Below are positions 9,364 to 17,530 of a DNA stretch of 58,468 bases, piece after piece. The stretch's first letter is position 1. Each line of letters opens with the position of its first letter. The stretch spans positions 1-58,468 of the forward strand of contig JAQWWZ010000003.1 of NCBI GenBank assembly GCA_029254745.1. The letters are read 5' to 3'. Under the pieces are notes generated by a model. That model ran no database searches. It saw nothing but the letters and a program-made list of their open reading frames with translations, and was not told where the DNA came from. The translations under genes were made by a program, and so were the position numbers. This DNA comes from Opitutales bacterium (GTDB taxonomy: Bacteria > Verrucomicrobiota > Verrucomicrobiia > Opitutales > Seribacteraceae).

Positions 9364-11139
9364 ATGAAACCGCAAAACACCAACGAACAAAAAGAAGAAA
9401 TTATCTTCTACGGCTTACCTGCTTCCCCTGGTGTATCTCATGGCCCTGCCTTTAGGTTCCTGCATAGCAATGTGGAGGTCTTACAATATCAGGTCGAAGA
9501 AAGTGACCATGAATCAGAAATAGAGAGGTTCAAGGAAGCTCTCAAAATTACCCAATCGCAAATTCGTCAAATTCGGGAGGATGTGGCTAAAAATTTAAGC
9601 GAAAAAGAAGCCTCAATTTTTGATGCTCACCTCTTAGTTCTCGAAGACAAAGCCCTTATTGACGATGTCGTAAACGAGGTTCAAAATAGTGGAGATAATG
9701 TGGAGCAGTGTGTTGACCGAGTCACGCGCAAGTACATGGATTTCTTTAATAAATTAGAAGACGAGTACCTGCGTGAGCGTTCTTCTGATCTTAAAGACAT
9801 CTCAAAACGGTTACTCCGTAATTTGGTTGGTGCAACCGCAGCAGGGACTGCTTTTCTTGATGAACCTAAGGTTTTAGTGTCTGAAGACTTAAGCCCTTCC
9901 GATACAGCCTCCTTGGATAGGTCCAAAATTCTTGGTATAGCCACAGACACGGGGGGGATGACAAGTCACGCAGTGATTATGGCTCGTGCCAGCAGTGTGC
10001 CTGCAGTTGTCGGATTGCGTGGGCTTACAGATCGGATAAAAGATGGGGATTATTTGCTCATCGATGGTTTTGATGGGGTCGCCATTATTAACCCTAAAGA
10101 GTCGACCTTATTCCGATACGGAAAAGTAAATGTTAGGCGTAAAAAAATAGAGAATCTCTTGGTCGAAGAATCAAAGCTACCGGCTCAAACCAAGGATTTA
10201 CAGGCAATTAATCTTTTAGCCAATGCTGATTCTCAAGAGGAAGTTGAGCTCGGGCTTCAGCATGATTGCCAAGGAATTGGGCTATTTAGAACAGAATCTA
10301 TTTTTCTTCGAAAAAATCAAATTCCTAGTGAGGATGAGCAATACGAAGAGTATGCAAAAATTGTCGATGCAGCCCAAGGCCGGTTTGTAACCATTCGCAC
10401 TCTTGATATTGGAGGAGACAAGGTTCTAAGCGGTATATCTAATACAGATGAACAAAATCCATTTATGGGTTTTCGGGCGATCAGGTATTGCCTTCGCAAT
10501 CCTGATGTTTTCCTTGACCAGCTTCGGGCTATTCTTCGTGCCAGTGCCCATGGACCTATTCGATTAATGTTTCCTATGATTAGTGGAATTGGAGAAGTTA
10601 TCCGGGCAAAGGAATTTTTAACTACGGCGAAAAAGCAGCTAAAAGAAAATGGCGAGGTATTTGATGATGGCATCAAGGTTGGCTGTATGATTGAAACTCC
10701 TTCCGCTGTTATGATTGCGGATATGCTTGCCGATGAAGTTGACTTTTTCAGTGTTGGGACCAACGACCTTGTTCAGTACCTACTGGCTGTCGATCGAGTA
10801 AATAATCAGATAGCTTACTTGTATGAACCTCATCATCCCGCGGTTATTCGTTCCCTAAAGGTAATATTTGATGCGGGAAAGAAGAAAAACATACCTGTAG
10901 CGGTATGTGGGGAAATTGCTGGGGATCCTCATTTCCTTCCCTTGCTTCTCGGGTTAGGAGTGGGTTCTATTAGTGCCAGTTCGCCACTATTGCCCGAGCT
11001 AAAGTTTTTTGCTCGAAGGTTTTCCATGAAGGAGGCTATCGAGTTTTCTCAAAAATTATTTCTCATGAGAAGGCCTTATGAAATAAAAGAGGCCATGAAT
11101 ACTTTTCACGAAGAACGAGTCGCTAAAATTATTGCCTAG
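9364..11139 (+). CDS. ptsI: phosphoenolpyruvate-protein phosphotransferase (PTS Enzyme I)
   Basis: Enzyme I of the phosphotransferase system, 591 residues. It takes phosphate from PEP onto H202 in GGMTSHAVIMA and passes it to HPr. The PEP-binding barrel shows GIGLFRTESIFL, VGTNDLVQYLLAVDR and the conserved cysteine in PVAVCGEIAGD. There is no N-terminal GAF domain, so this is the ordinary EI and not the nitrogen-type EI-Ntr. The HPr gene is not cotranscribed: it faces ptsI with two nucleotides between the stop codons. No sugar-specific EII gene is in the window. Confidence 0.95.
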   Translation: MKPQNTNEQKEEIIFYGLPASPGVSHGPAFRFLHSNVEVLQYQVEESDHESEIERFKEALKITQSQIRQIREDVAKNLSEKEASIFDAHLLVLEDKALIDDVVNEVQNSGDNVEQCVDRVTRKYMDFFNKLEDEYLRERSSDLKDISKRLLRNLVGATAAGTAFLDEPKVLVSEDLSPSDTASLDRSKILGIATDTGGMTSHAVIMARASSVPAVVGLRGLTDRIKDGDYLLIDGFDGVAIINPKESTLFRYGKVNVRRKKIENLLVEESKLPAQTKDLQAINLLANADSQEEVELGLQHDCQGIGLFRTESIFLRKNQIPSEDEQYEEYAKIVDAAQGRFVTIRTLDIGGDKVLSGISNTDEQNPFMGFRAIRYCLRNPDVFLDQLRAILRASAHGPIRLMFPMISGIGEVIRAKEFLTTAKKQLKENGEVFDDGIKVGCMIETPSAVMIADMLADEVDFFSVGTNDLVQYLLAVDRVNNQIAYLYEPHHPAVIRSLKVIFDAGKKKNIPVAVCGEIAGDPHFLPLLLGLGVGSISASSPLLPELKFFARRFSMKEAIEFSQKLFLMRRPYEIKEAMNTFHEERVAKIIA

Positions 11140-11141
11140 AT

Positions 11142-11408
11142 TTACTCGTCTTGAAATTTGGAAGTGAAAAGTTCACTCATTTCGCTCTCAAAATTATTTG
11201 CAATTTCCTGCTCACATTCAAATTTGAGATTGGTTCCTCTTGCTGCCGCGAGCATCATGAGTCCCATTATACTTTTAGCGTTCACCCTTTCATCTTCTTT
11301 GGTTACCCAAATTTCTCCTGAGAAACGAGAGGCAATACGGACAATCATAGCAGCAGGGCGGGCATGTACGCCCATTTTGTTGGAAACTTGGAGCACAAAT
11401 TCGTACAT
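11142..11408 (-). CDS. ptsH: HPr phosphocarrier protein
   Basis: An 88-residue PTS phosphocarrier. Starting at ATG 11408 puts the phosphorylatable histidine exactly at position 15 (GVHARPAA) and the regulatory serine at position 46 (AKSIMGLMMLAA). That canonical numbering is why I prefer this start to the in-frame ATG 11441, which would add 11 residues. Ser46 in this context is the target of HPr kinase/phosphorylase, so regulatory HPr is plausible; no HPrK gene is visible here. It follows pgpA on the same strand and converges tightly on ptsI. Confidence 0.93.
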   Translation of the reverse strand: MYEFVLQVSNKMGVHARPAAMIVRIASRFSGEIWVTKEDERVNAKSIMGLMMLAAARGTNLKFECEQEIANNFESEMSELFTSKFQDE

Positions 11409-11465
11409 CTTTCTACCTTCGCTTTCTCTTGAATCGCTCATCTAATATTTGATAACAGAGAGTTT

Positions 11466-11966
11466 TTAAAAAAAAGACAAAGGAAAAGTTTGGAAAAGGC
11501 CGAGTATCACAGCACTTATTAAAGCCGCGGCAAAATCGTCGATCATTACACCCCAACCCTTTGGCAGGTCTTGCAATTTACTAATACCTAACGGTTTAAT
11601 AATATCAAAAAAGCGAAAGAGGACGAAACCAATGGTAAGCCAAGAGTAAAAATAAATATCGCTCTGGTGCAGGTATGCTTCATCCAAAAAAAGAAAAATA
11701 AAGGGCATTACGCTAAATTCATCCCAGATAACTTCACTTGGATCTGATTTGTTCATGATCTTTTCGGCCCGAGAGCATAGCGGGACCCCAAGTAAAAGAA
11801 GAGGGATGAATCCTAAGACAACAGAAGTTATAGAATAGTGAAAATATCCCGTAAGTATTCCAAATACAAGGAGCCCAACAAATGAACCCATAGTGCCAGG
11901 GGCTGGAAACTTTCTTCCTATCGGCCCGAGAGTGGCAAAGTTTAAAATGAAAAAATCTCGCATCAA
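11466..11966 (-). CDS. pgpA: phosphatidylglycerophosphatase A
   Basis: An integral membrane phosphatase of 166 residues that converts phosphatidylglycerol phosphate to phosphatidylglycerol. The family motifs are KFPAPGTMGSFVG near the start, DPSEVIWDEF in the middle, and FRFFDIIKPLGI plus LPKGWGVMIDDFAAA near the end, among about four hydrophobic segments. Its start overlaps the pgsA stop by 4 nt (ATGA), so the two successive steps of phosphatidylglycerol synthesis are coupled. Confidence 0.93.
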   Translation of the reverse strand: MMRDFFILNFATLGPIGRKFPAPGTMGSFVGLLVFGILTGYFHYSITSVVLGFIPLLLLGVPLCSRAEKIMNKSDPSEVIWDEFSVMPFIFLFLDEAYLHQSDIYFYSWLTIGFVLFRFFDIIKPLGISKLQDLPKGWGVMIDDFAAALISAVILGLFQTFPLSFF

Positions 11967-12571
11967 TCTTCGTCTAAAAAGTAACGCCAGTATTTTCCCA
12001 TGTAAAGAACGCCAGATACTACGGTAATAAAGGACGCAAGGACGAGGGTAAGTAGAGACGCAGAATCAAGAAGCCTGAGTAGTTGCTGGTGCTGATCAGT
12101 TGCCAGTAAGGGCAATAGGTCAACTTCCAAAGCTAGTTTTCCCAGGGTAAGGGAAATACAGGTTAATTGAATGACTGTCTTGATCTTACCAATTTTTTCG
12201 GCGGCAAGTGTTTTTCCTTTGCCAGCTGCAACGAGACGGAGGCCGGTGATAAGAAGTTCTCTGGATAAAATTAGTAATATAGGGAAAAGGGTCCATATGG
12301 GAAGGGCACCTAAAGCCAAGAGGCTGGTAAACATCCCCAAAGTTAGAACTTTATCAGCTAAGGCATCCATGAATTTTCCAAATTCAGAAACTTGACCAAA
12401 TTTACGAGCCAACCACCCATCCAGCCAATCAGTCAACGCTGCAAAAAGAAACAACCCTAGGGCTAAAGTATGTGACCATTCAAAGGATAATTCAGGCATT
12501 GGGTACAACAAGCCAATAATTATCAGCATTAATGGAATCCTCGACAAGGTAAGTAGGTTGGGTAAATTCAT
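11963..12571 (-). CDS. pgsA: CDP-diacylglycerol-glycerol-3-phosphate 3-phosphatidyltransferase
   Basis: A 202-residue membrane enzyme that makes phosphatidylglycerol phosphate from CDP-diacylglycerol and glycerol-3-phosphate. The CDP-alcohol phosphotransferase signature (D-x2-D-G-x2-A-R-x8-G-x3-D-x3-D) is complete, from DWLDGWLARK to FMDALADK. It begins MNLPNLLTLSRIPL, typical of PgsA. It heads the pgsA-pgpA-HPr operon and is divergent from coaD across about 100 nt. Confidence 0.93.
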   Translation of the reverse strand: MNLPNLLTLSRIPLMLIIIGLLYPMPELSFEWSHTLALGLFLFAALTDWLDGWLARKFGQVSEFGKFMDALADKVLTLGMFTSLLALGALPIWTLFPILLILSRELLITGLRLVAAGKGKTLAAEKIGKIKTVIQLTCISLTLGKLALEVDLLPLLATDQHQQLLRLLDSASLLTLVLASFITVVSGVLYMGKYWRYFLDED

Positions 12572-12671
12572 CTAATACCTTCCCTTAACCTTTTATCTGC
12601 CACATTGCAATCTCAAGCAAGAATGCCTTGAGGGTGGACGTATTTAAATGGAGTGATAAGGTGAATAGGTT

Positions 12672-13163
12672 ATGGTAGTCGCTTTATACCCAGGTACATT
12701 TGATCCGGTTACAAATGGTCACTTGGATGTTCTGACAAGAGCATCTAGGTTGTTTGACCAAGTTGTGGTTGCTGTTTCTGCTGGCAATGCCGGTAAAGAC
12801 ACCGCTTTCAGTCTTGCCATGAGGGTTTCCCTTTTGGAAGAAAACATATCTTCCTTTAAGAATGTGACCGTCGAACCTTTCAAGGGTCTGCTTGTGGACT
12901 ATGCCATCGCCAAAAAAGCCAAGGTTTTAATTCGTGGACTCAGAGCTGTTTCCGACTTCGAGTATGAATTTCAAATGGCTCAGATGAATCGGCATCTGGA
13001 TCCTGATCTGGAAACTATTTTCCTGATGCCAAACGAAAAGTACTTCTTCACCAGTTCTCAATTAATCAAGCAAGTTCATTTATATGGAGACCGAGAAACG
13101 AGGTTAGTGCCAGAAAATGTACTGGTTGCACTTCGACAGCTTTCCAAAACAAGGAGCGTCTAG
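12672..13163 (+). CDS. coaD: phosphopantetheine adenylyltransferase
   Basis: The penultimate step of coenzyme A synthesis, 163 residues. It has [15 protein letters not shown] (the nucleotidyltransferase TxGH-type motif, here TNGH) and the C-terminal [11 protein letters not shown] (variant of the ISSTxVK motif). [16 protein letters not shown] is the hallmark CoaD segment. A purine-rich AAGGTGAAT precedes the ATG, one of the few good Shine-Dalgarno-like leaders in the window. The MFS transporter gene starts 9 nt downstream. Confidence 0.95.
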   Translation: MVVALYPGTFDPVTNGHLDVLTRASRLFDQVVVAVSAGNAGKDTAFSLAMRVSLLEENISSFKNVTVEPFKGLLVDYAIAKKAKVLIRGLRAVSDFEYEFQMAQMNRHLDPDLETIFLMPNEKYFFTSSQLIKQVHLYGDRETRLVPENVLVALRQLSKTRSV

Positions 13164-13172
13164 AATTACTGC

Positions 13173-14522
13173 ATGAATACAGAGATAGAACAATCAAACC
13201 GAAGAAAACGATCCACTTTTGCTGTAGTTTTTCTGACCATTTTTTTAGACATGGTTGGCTTTTCAGTACTTTTTCCACTTTTCCCTTCGATGCTTGACCA
13301 TTACTTAAGTCGAGAAGCAGTTCTGGGTGGTGGCATGGTTACAGATTTTGTAACGACCATGAAGTCTTTTTCTTTTGAAGGATTTGCACCTGAAAGTTCA
13401 TTTCGGTTTGAAACCGTAATATTTGGGGGGGCACTTGGATCGCTTTATGCTTTATTGCAATTCTTTTTCGCTCCAGTTTGGGGGAGGTTGTCAGATCGTA
13501 TTGGGCGCCGACCTATTTTAATTTATACCTTGGGTGGAACTGCTTTGGGTTATGCGTTATGGATTTTTGCTGGAGATTTCTGGGTGTTAGTTCTTTCAAG
13601 GATTTTGGGCGGAATGGCTGGTGGGAATTTATCGGTGGCAACTGCAGCAATTGCAGATGTTACATCCCGCGAGTCACGATCTAAAGGCATGGCTTTAGTC
13701 GGTATTGCATTTGGGCTTGGTTTTATCTTAGGACCTGCCTTAGGGGGATTTGCTTCTACTTGGGTTTTAGCGGAAACAAGTGATGCAACTTTTGGTCTGA
13801 ACCCATTTTCTGCAGCCGCATTAATCAGTCTGTGCCTTGCCCTTATTAATTGGGCTTGGGTGATTACTAGGTTTAAGGAAACTTTAAGTGTAGAAAAAAG
13901 AAACCTGGATGGGCAACCGAAACCAGCAATTTTCCAACTCGGTAAAATTGCAAATCAAAATGTCCGAAATACCTGCCTTGTTTATTTGCTGTATATGATT
14001 TCATTTAGCGGCATGGAATTTACTCTTACTTTTCTGGCTGTTGAGAGATTTAATTATGATCCAATGAGTTTAGGTAAAATGTTTTTACTTATTGGCCTTA
14101 CTTTAATATTTGTTCAGGGATTCTTTGTTCGTCGCTTTGTTGGGAAAATTGGCGAGAAGAATATGGCAATGCTGGGAATTATTTTAGGTTTCATATCATT
14201 TGTCATTATTTCCCAATCCTTTGAGACTAATATTTTTTACAGTGGCTTGTTTTTAATGTCTGCTGGCGTTGCACTAATTAGTCCTACACTTACGGCACTT
14301 ACATCCCTACATTCTGGCGAAGGTGATCAGGGCTTTCACCTTGGCGTATTCAGGTCATCGGGCTCGATGGCTCGTGCCTGTGGTCCTATGCTTGCTGGTT
14401 TTGCATACTTTGCATATGGGTCGAAGGTTGCCTATTTGCTCGGGGCAATGATTCTAATACTTCCCCTTGTGATCATGTTTAGAATTGCTAAACCAAGCCA
14501 TGAAAATACTGCAATTTCATGA
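13173..14522 (+). CDS. MFS transporter, TetA/DHA1-like
   Basis: A major facilitator protein of 449 residues with about 12 hydrophobic segments. The first segment is DMVGFSVLFPLFPSML, and motif A (GRLSDRIGRRPIL) follows TM2. The closest families I can name are the drug:H+ antiporter-1/tetracycline-type exporters. The stretch between TM1 and TM2 is unusually long (about 45 residues). The substrate cannot be read from sequence. It lies 9 nt after coaD and may be cotranscribed, without an obvious functional link. Confidence 0.85.
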   Translation: MNTEIEQSNRRKRSTFAVVFLTIFLDMVGFSVLFPLFPSMLDHYLSREAVLGGGMVTDFVTTMKSFSFEGFAPESSFRFETVIFGGALGSLYALLQFFFAPVWGRLSDRIGRRPILIYTLGGTALGYALWIFAGDFWVLVLSRILGGMAGGNLSVATAAIADVTSRESRSKGMALVGIAFGLGFILGPALGGFASTWVLAETSDATFGLNPFSAAALISLCLALINWAWVITRFKETLSVEKRNLDGQPKPAIFQLGKIANQNVRNTCLVYLLYMISFSGMEFTLTFLAVERFNYDPMSLGKMFLLIGLTLIFVQGFFVRRFVGKIGEKNMAMLGIILGFISFVIISQSFETNIFYSGLFLMSAGVALISPTLTALTSLHSGEGDQGFHLGVFRSSGSMARACGPMLAGFAYFAYGSKVAYLLGAMILILPLVIMFRIAKPSHENTAIS

Positions 14523-14620
14523 CCACAAAGCTTTTCACTCGCCAAATCTCATACAACTATTAGGATTATGGTTCTAAAAACTTATACTTGCTTAACAATT
14601 ATTTAGACCCCCATTACTGA

Positions 14621-16510
14621 ATGAATCCCGAAGTTATCGACCAATTGGTCGAAAAAGATCCATCACTTGAATCATCACGCCCTGCCTTAGAGGCAATGAA
14701 GGAAGGTGCATGTTGCATCCATCGTAGTTGGGGTTTTGGCCAAATTACTGGCTTTGATCACGACCGTGGCATGGTACTCATCGATTTCGAAGAGGAAGAT
14801 CGAAAAAGTCATGCCATGGACCCCATCTTTTGTATCGGCAAATTAGAAGTATTAGCTGAAGACCACATACTTTCAAAACATCGTGCTAATCCAGCCGAAA
14901 TTGAAACCATAGCGAAAAAAGAACCAGTTGAACTTGTTGTTGAGATCTTATCCACATGCGAAGATGGTTGTGCGCAGGCTCGAGAAATTGAGAGGATTAT
15001 GGCGTTTCTTCTCGGTCCAGCTAAAGGTAAGAAATGGTGGACAGCCACGAAGAAATTGTTGGTCAAAGATCCTCGTGTCGCCGTTCCCAACAAGAAAATT
15101 GAGCCTTATGTTCTTCGTGATGAGCCAGTTAAGCCTGAGCAAGAAATTCTACAGGACTTTTTTGATGAAAAAAGATCAAAACATAAAATTATACTTGCGG
15201 AGAAACTTTTTGATTTAGCGGCTGAAAAAGAAGACCTACAAGCAGACCTGCCGCAAGTGTTAAACGAGTTGACTGTTGCTATCATGGAAGCCCGAAATCT
15301 TAGCCAAGCGGATCGCTTGTATGGTATTTGGGTTCGAAACAACCTTGCAAGAGATGTTGAGGAAGATGTCGAAAAATTAGAGCCTACATCCGCTTCTATT
15401 TTGGAGGAATGTAAAGACGACCTATCTGGTTTGGCAGATCAAATGCCAACCAAGTTTCACCGTAGATTCCTTGATCTGGTCACTCGTGTGTACGAGGGGG
15501 ACTGGAAGACCTTAGTCGTAACTCTCTTACAAAATACCGCATTTAAATTTTCTGGAGAATGTGCTCATTTTCTCGTTGATCAAGAAGAGCCCAAGCTTCT
15601 TATATCTTCCCTCAATAAAGCATTGGATGAACAGACGCTGAAAGCCCCTGTTTTACTTTGGATTCTTAAATTTCGTGAACTTTCCAAGTTCAAAGAAATT
15701 CTAAGCCCTTTGATTAATCCTCGCCTGTTAACAGCAGTTTTTTCTGCCATTGACTATGAGTCTTTGCAGAATGCAACAACCCGTCGTATTCCGCTTGCAG
15801 AAATTTTATCAGATGACCGGGAATTATTGCCTATTATTTTATCGAAAGGGTCGACTGAAAATGCAAAAGACCTTGCTCAAGCTCTGCTCCTGAATCCAGG
15901 CTTTGAGGATTTAAGTAAGCGATCCTTGCTTGCCCGTTTTATCAAACGACACCCTGAAATTCAGAGCATGATTGATGGTGATGGTTCTCGTACAGGTTCT
16001 TCGGGTGCATCTACATCAGTCACCGATGATAGTTTGATCGTCTCTCAGGGAAGTTATGACCAAAAAATGTCAGATTTGGATCTGTTAAATAAAGAAAAAA
16101 TTCCGGCAAATTCACAAGCTATTGAAGCAGCCCGAGAACTTGGTGATTTGAGAGAGAATGCAGAGTACCAGATGGCTAAGGACGAGCAAAAACTGCTGCT
16201 TGCCCGACAATCTGAATTGCAAACAGATCTGATGAGAGCGAAACCTGCAGACTTTACTGATGCTCCAAAAGATAAGGTGGGCATCGGTTCAATCGTTAAC
16301 TTGATCGATTCCAAATCCGGCAACAATCAAAAATATGTAATCCTCGGTGCCTGGGATAGTGATCCTGATAATAATATTCTTTCCTATCTTACTCCTCTTG
16401 GGCAAAGACTGCTTGGTAAAAAGAAGGGCGAATCCGTTGAGACAGAAGTGCAGGGTAATGTACAAAGCTGGAAAATTGAAAGTCTTAGTCGTTGGGTAGA
16501 TTCCCAGTAG
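14621..16510 (+). CDS. greA: long GreA-type transcription elongation factor
   Basis: A 629-residue protein whose last ~150 residues (from about 478) are a GreA/GreB factor: a coiled coil with GDLRENAEYQMAKDE, keeping the tip Asp and Glu that coordinate catalytic Mg in the RNA polymerase channel, then the FKBP-like domain with VGIGSIVNLID and SYLTPLGQRLLGKKKG. The ~475 residues before it are mostly helical and begin with a small beta-rich stretch (CCIHRSWGFGQITGFD). Ordinary GreA has about 158 residues; Chlamydia carry a similarly long GreA, so this is probably a PVC-lineage form. It should rescue backtracked polymerase; the role of the extension is unknown to me. Confidence 0.88.
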   Translation: MNPEVIDQLVEKDPSLESSRPALEAMKEGACCIHRSWGFGQITGFDHDRGMVLIDFEEEDRKSHAMDPIFCIGKLEVLAEDHILSKHRANPAEIETIAKKEPVELVVEILSTCEDGCAQAREIERIMAFLLGPAKGKKWWTATKKLLVKDPRVAVPNKKIEPYVLRDEPVKPEQEILQDFFDEKRSKHKIILAEKLFDLAAEKEDLQADLPQVLNELTVAIMEARNLSQADRLYGIWVRNNLARDVEEDVEKLEPTSASILEECKDDLSGLADQMPTKFHRRFLDLVTRVYEGDWKTLVVTLLQNTAFKFSGECAHFLVDQEEPKLLISSLNKALDEQTLKAPVLLWILKFRELSKFKEILSPLINPRLLTAVFSAIDYESLQNATTRRIPLAEILSDDRELLPIILSKGSTENAKDLAQALLLNPGFEDLSKRSLLARFIKRHPEIQSMIDGDGSRTGSSGASTSVTDDSLIVSQGSYDQKMSDLDLLNKEKIPANSQAIEAARELGDLRENAEYQMAKDEQKLLLARQSELQTDLMRAKPADFTDAPKDKVGIGSIVNLIDSKSGNNQKYVILGAWDSDPDNNILSYLTPLGQRLLGKKKGESVETEVQGNVQSWKIESLSRWVDSQ

Positions 16511-16603
16511 CTCTTTTACGTTCGTCTGCTGTAGGCTATTTTCATAGTCTCATATTTTATTTGCAAACTCCATGGCTAGATTGGATTCTCATCTGATATT
16601 GCC

Positions 16604-17530
16604 ATGAAGATTACGGAAATATTACAGCTTCTCTCAGATAGCACGCGTTTGCGAATGCTTCGCCTGCTTGCAAAGGAAGAGCTTTCAGTTGCTGAATTGC
16701 AGGAGATTCTAGAGATGGGTCAGTCTAGAATCTCTTCTCACCTTTCTTTACTTCGTCGAAACCGTATGGTCATAGACCGAAAAGATGGGAAAAAGACTTA
16801 TTACACCTTGAGCTTAGACAAATCTTCTAAATTTAATATCGTTCGTTTAGCCCTTTCAGAAGATTCAGAAGAAGATTTTTGGGAAGGAGATCAGTCTGGT
16901 TTACTTCGCGTGTTAGAGCGTAGACGCAGGGAAAGTGAAAAGTATTTTGATGAAGTCGCAGAACGATTAGGTAAACATTATGTGCCAGGCAGATCATGGG
17001 AGTCCATCGGTCATTTTCTTCTGCAGCTTGTTCCATACATCACCATTGTAGACTTAGGTGCAGGGGAGGGGATGATTTCTCAGCTCTTGGCAGAAAATGC
17101 CAAGAAAGTATATTGTGTCGATAATTCGAAAAGTATGGTGCGAGTTGGCACAGAGTTAGCGAAAAAGAAAAACTTTTCAAATTTAGAATACAAACTTGGC
17201 GATATTGAAAAGGTTCCACTAAATGATAATAGTGTTGATCTTGCATTGATGAGCCAGTCACTGCATCATGCACAGCATCCAGAACTTGCTCTATCCGAAG
17301 CATTTAGAATATTAAAACCTAAAGGAAAGCTGATTGTTCTGGATCTAAAAAAACATCAATTTGAGAAAGCTCGAGATTCTTACGGGGACTTATGGCTGGG
17401 TTTTGGTGAAAATGAGCTTTATCGAATGATAAAAAAAGCAGGTTTCAAGCGCACAAAAGTTGAGACAATTGCAAAGGAGTCGAATGAACCTTTTTTTGAA
17501 ACCATCCTTGGGATGGGGCAATGTCCTTAG
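16604..17530 (+). CDS. ArsR-family regulator fused to SAM methyltransferase
   Basis: A 308-residue two-domain protein. Residues 1-75 are a winged helix of the ArsR type (LLSDSTRLRMLRLL, then recognition-helix region MGQSRISSHLSLLRR). Residues from about 145 form a class I methyltransferase with the SAM loop VDLGAGEGM and a downstream LALMSQSLHH. The arrangement is known in several bacteria, some of which use it in methionine/SAM-cycle control, but the target is not visible here. The ArsR metal-binding ELCVC motif is absent (SVAELQEIL in its place). Its stop overlaps the convergent RND pump stop by 4 nt. Confidence 0.85.
   Translation: MKITEILQLLSDSTRLRMLRLLAKEELSVAELQEILEMGQSRISSHLSLLRRNRMVIDRKDGKKTYYTLSLDKSSKFNIVRLALSEDSEEDFWEGDQSGLLRVLERRRRESEKYFDEVAERLGKHYVPGRSWESIGHFLLQLVPYITIVDLGAGEGMISQLLAENAKKVYCVDNSKSMVRVGTELAKKKNFSNLEYKLGDIEKVPLNDNSVDLALMSQSLHHAQHPELALSEAFRILKPKGKLIVLDLKKHQFEKARDSYGDLWLGFGENELYRMIKKAGFKRTKVETIAKESNEPFFETILGMGQCP

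Noticed and set aside
14948-14956. DnaA-box-like TTATCCACA
   Set aside because: Single copy inside the greA coding sequence, with no cluster or AT-rich unwinding element to suggest an origin.
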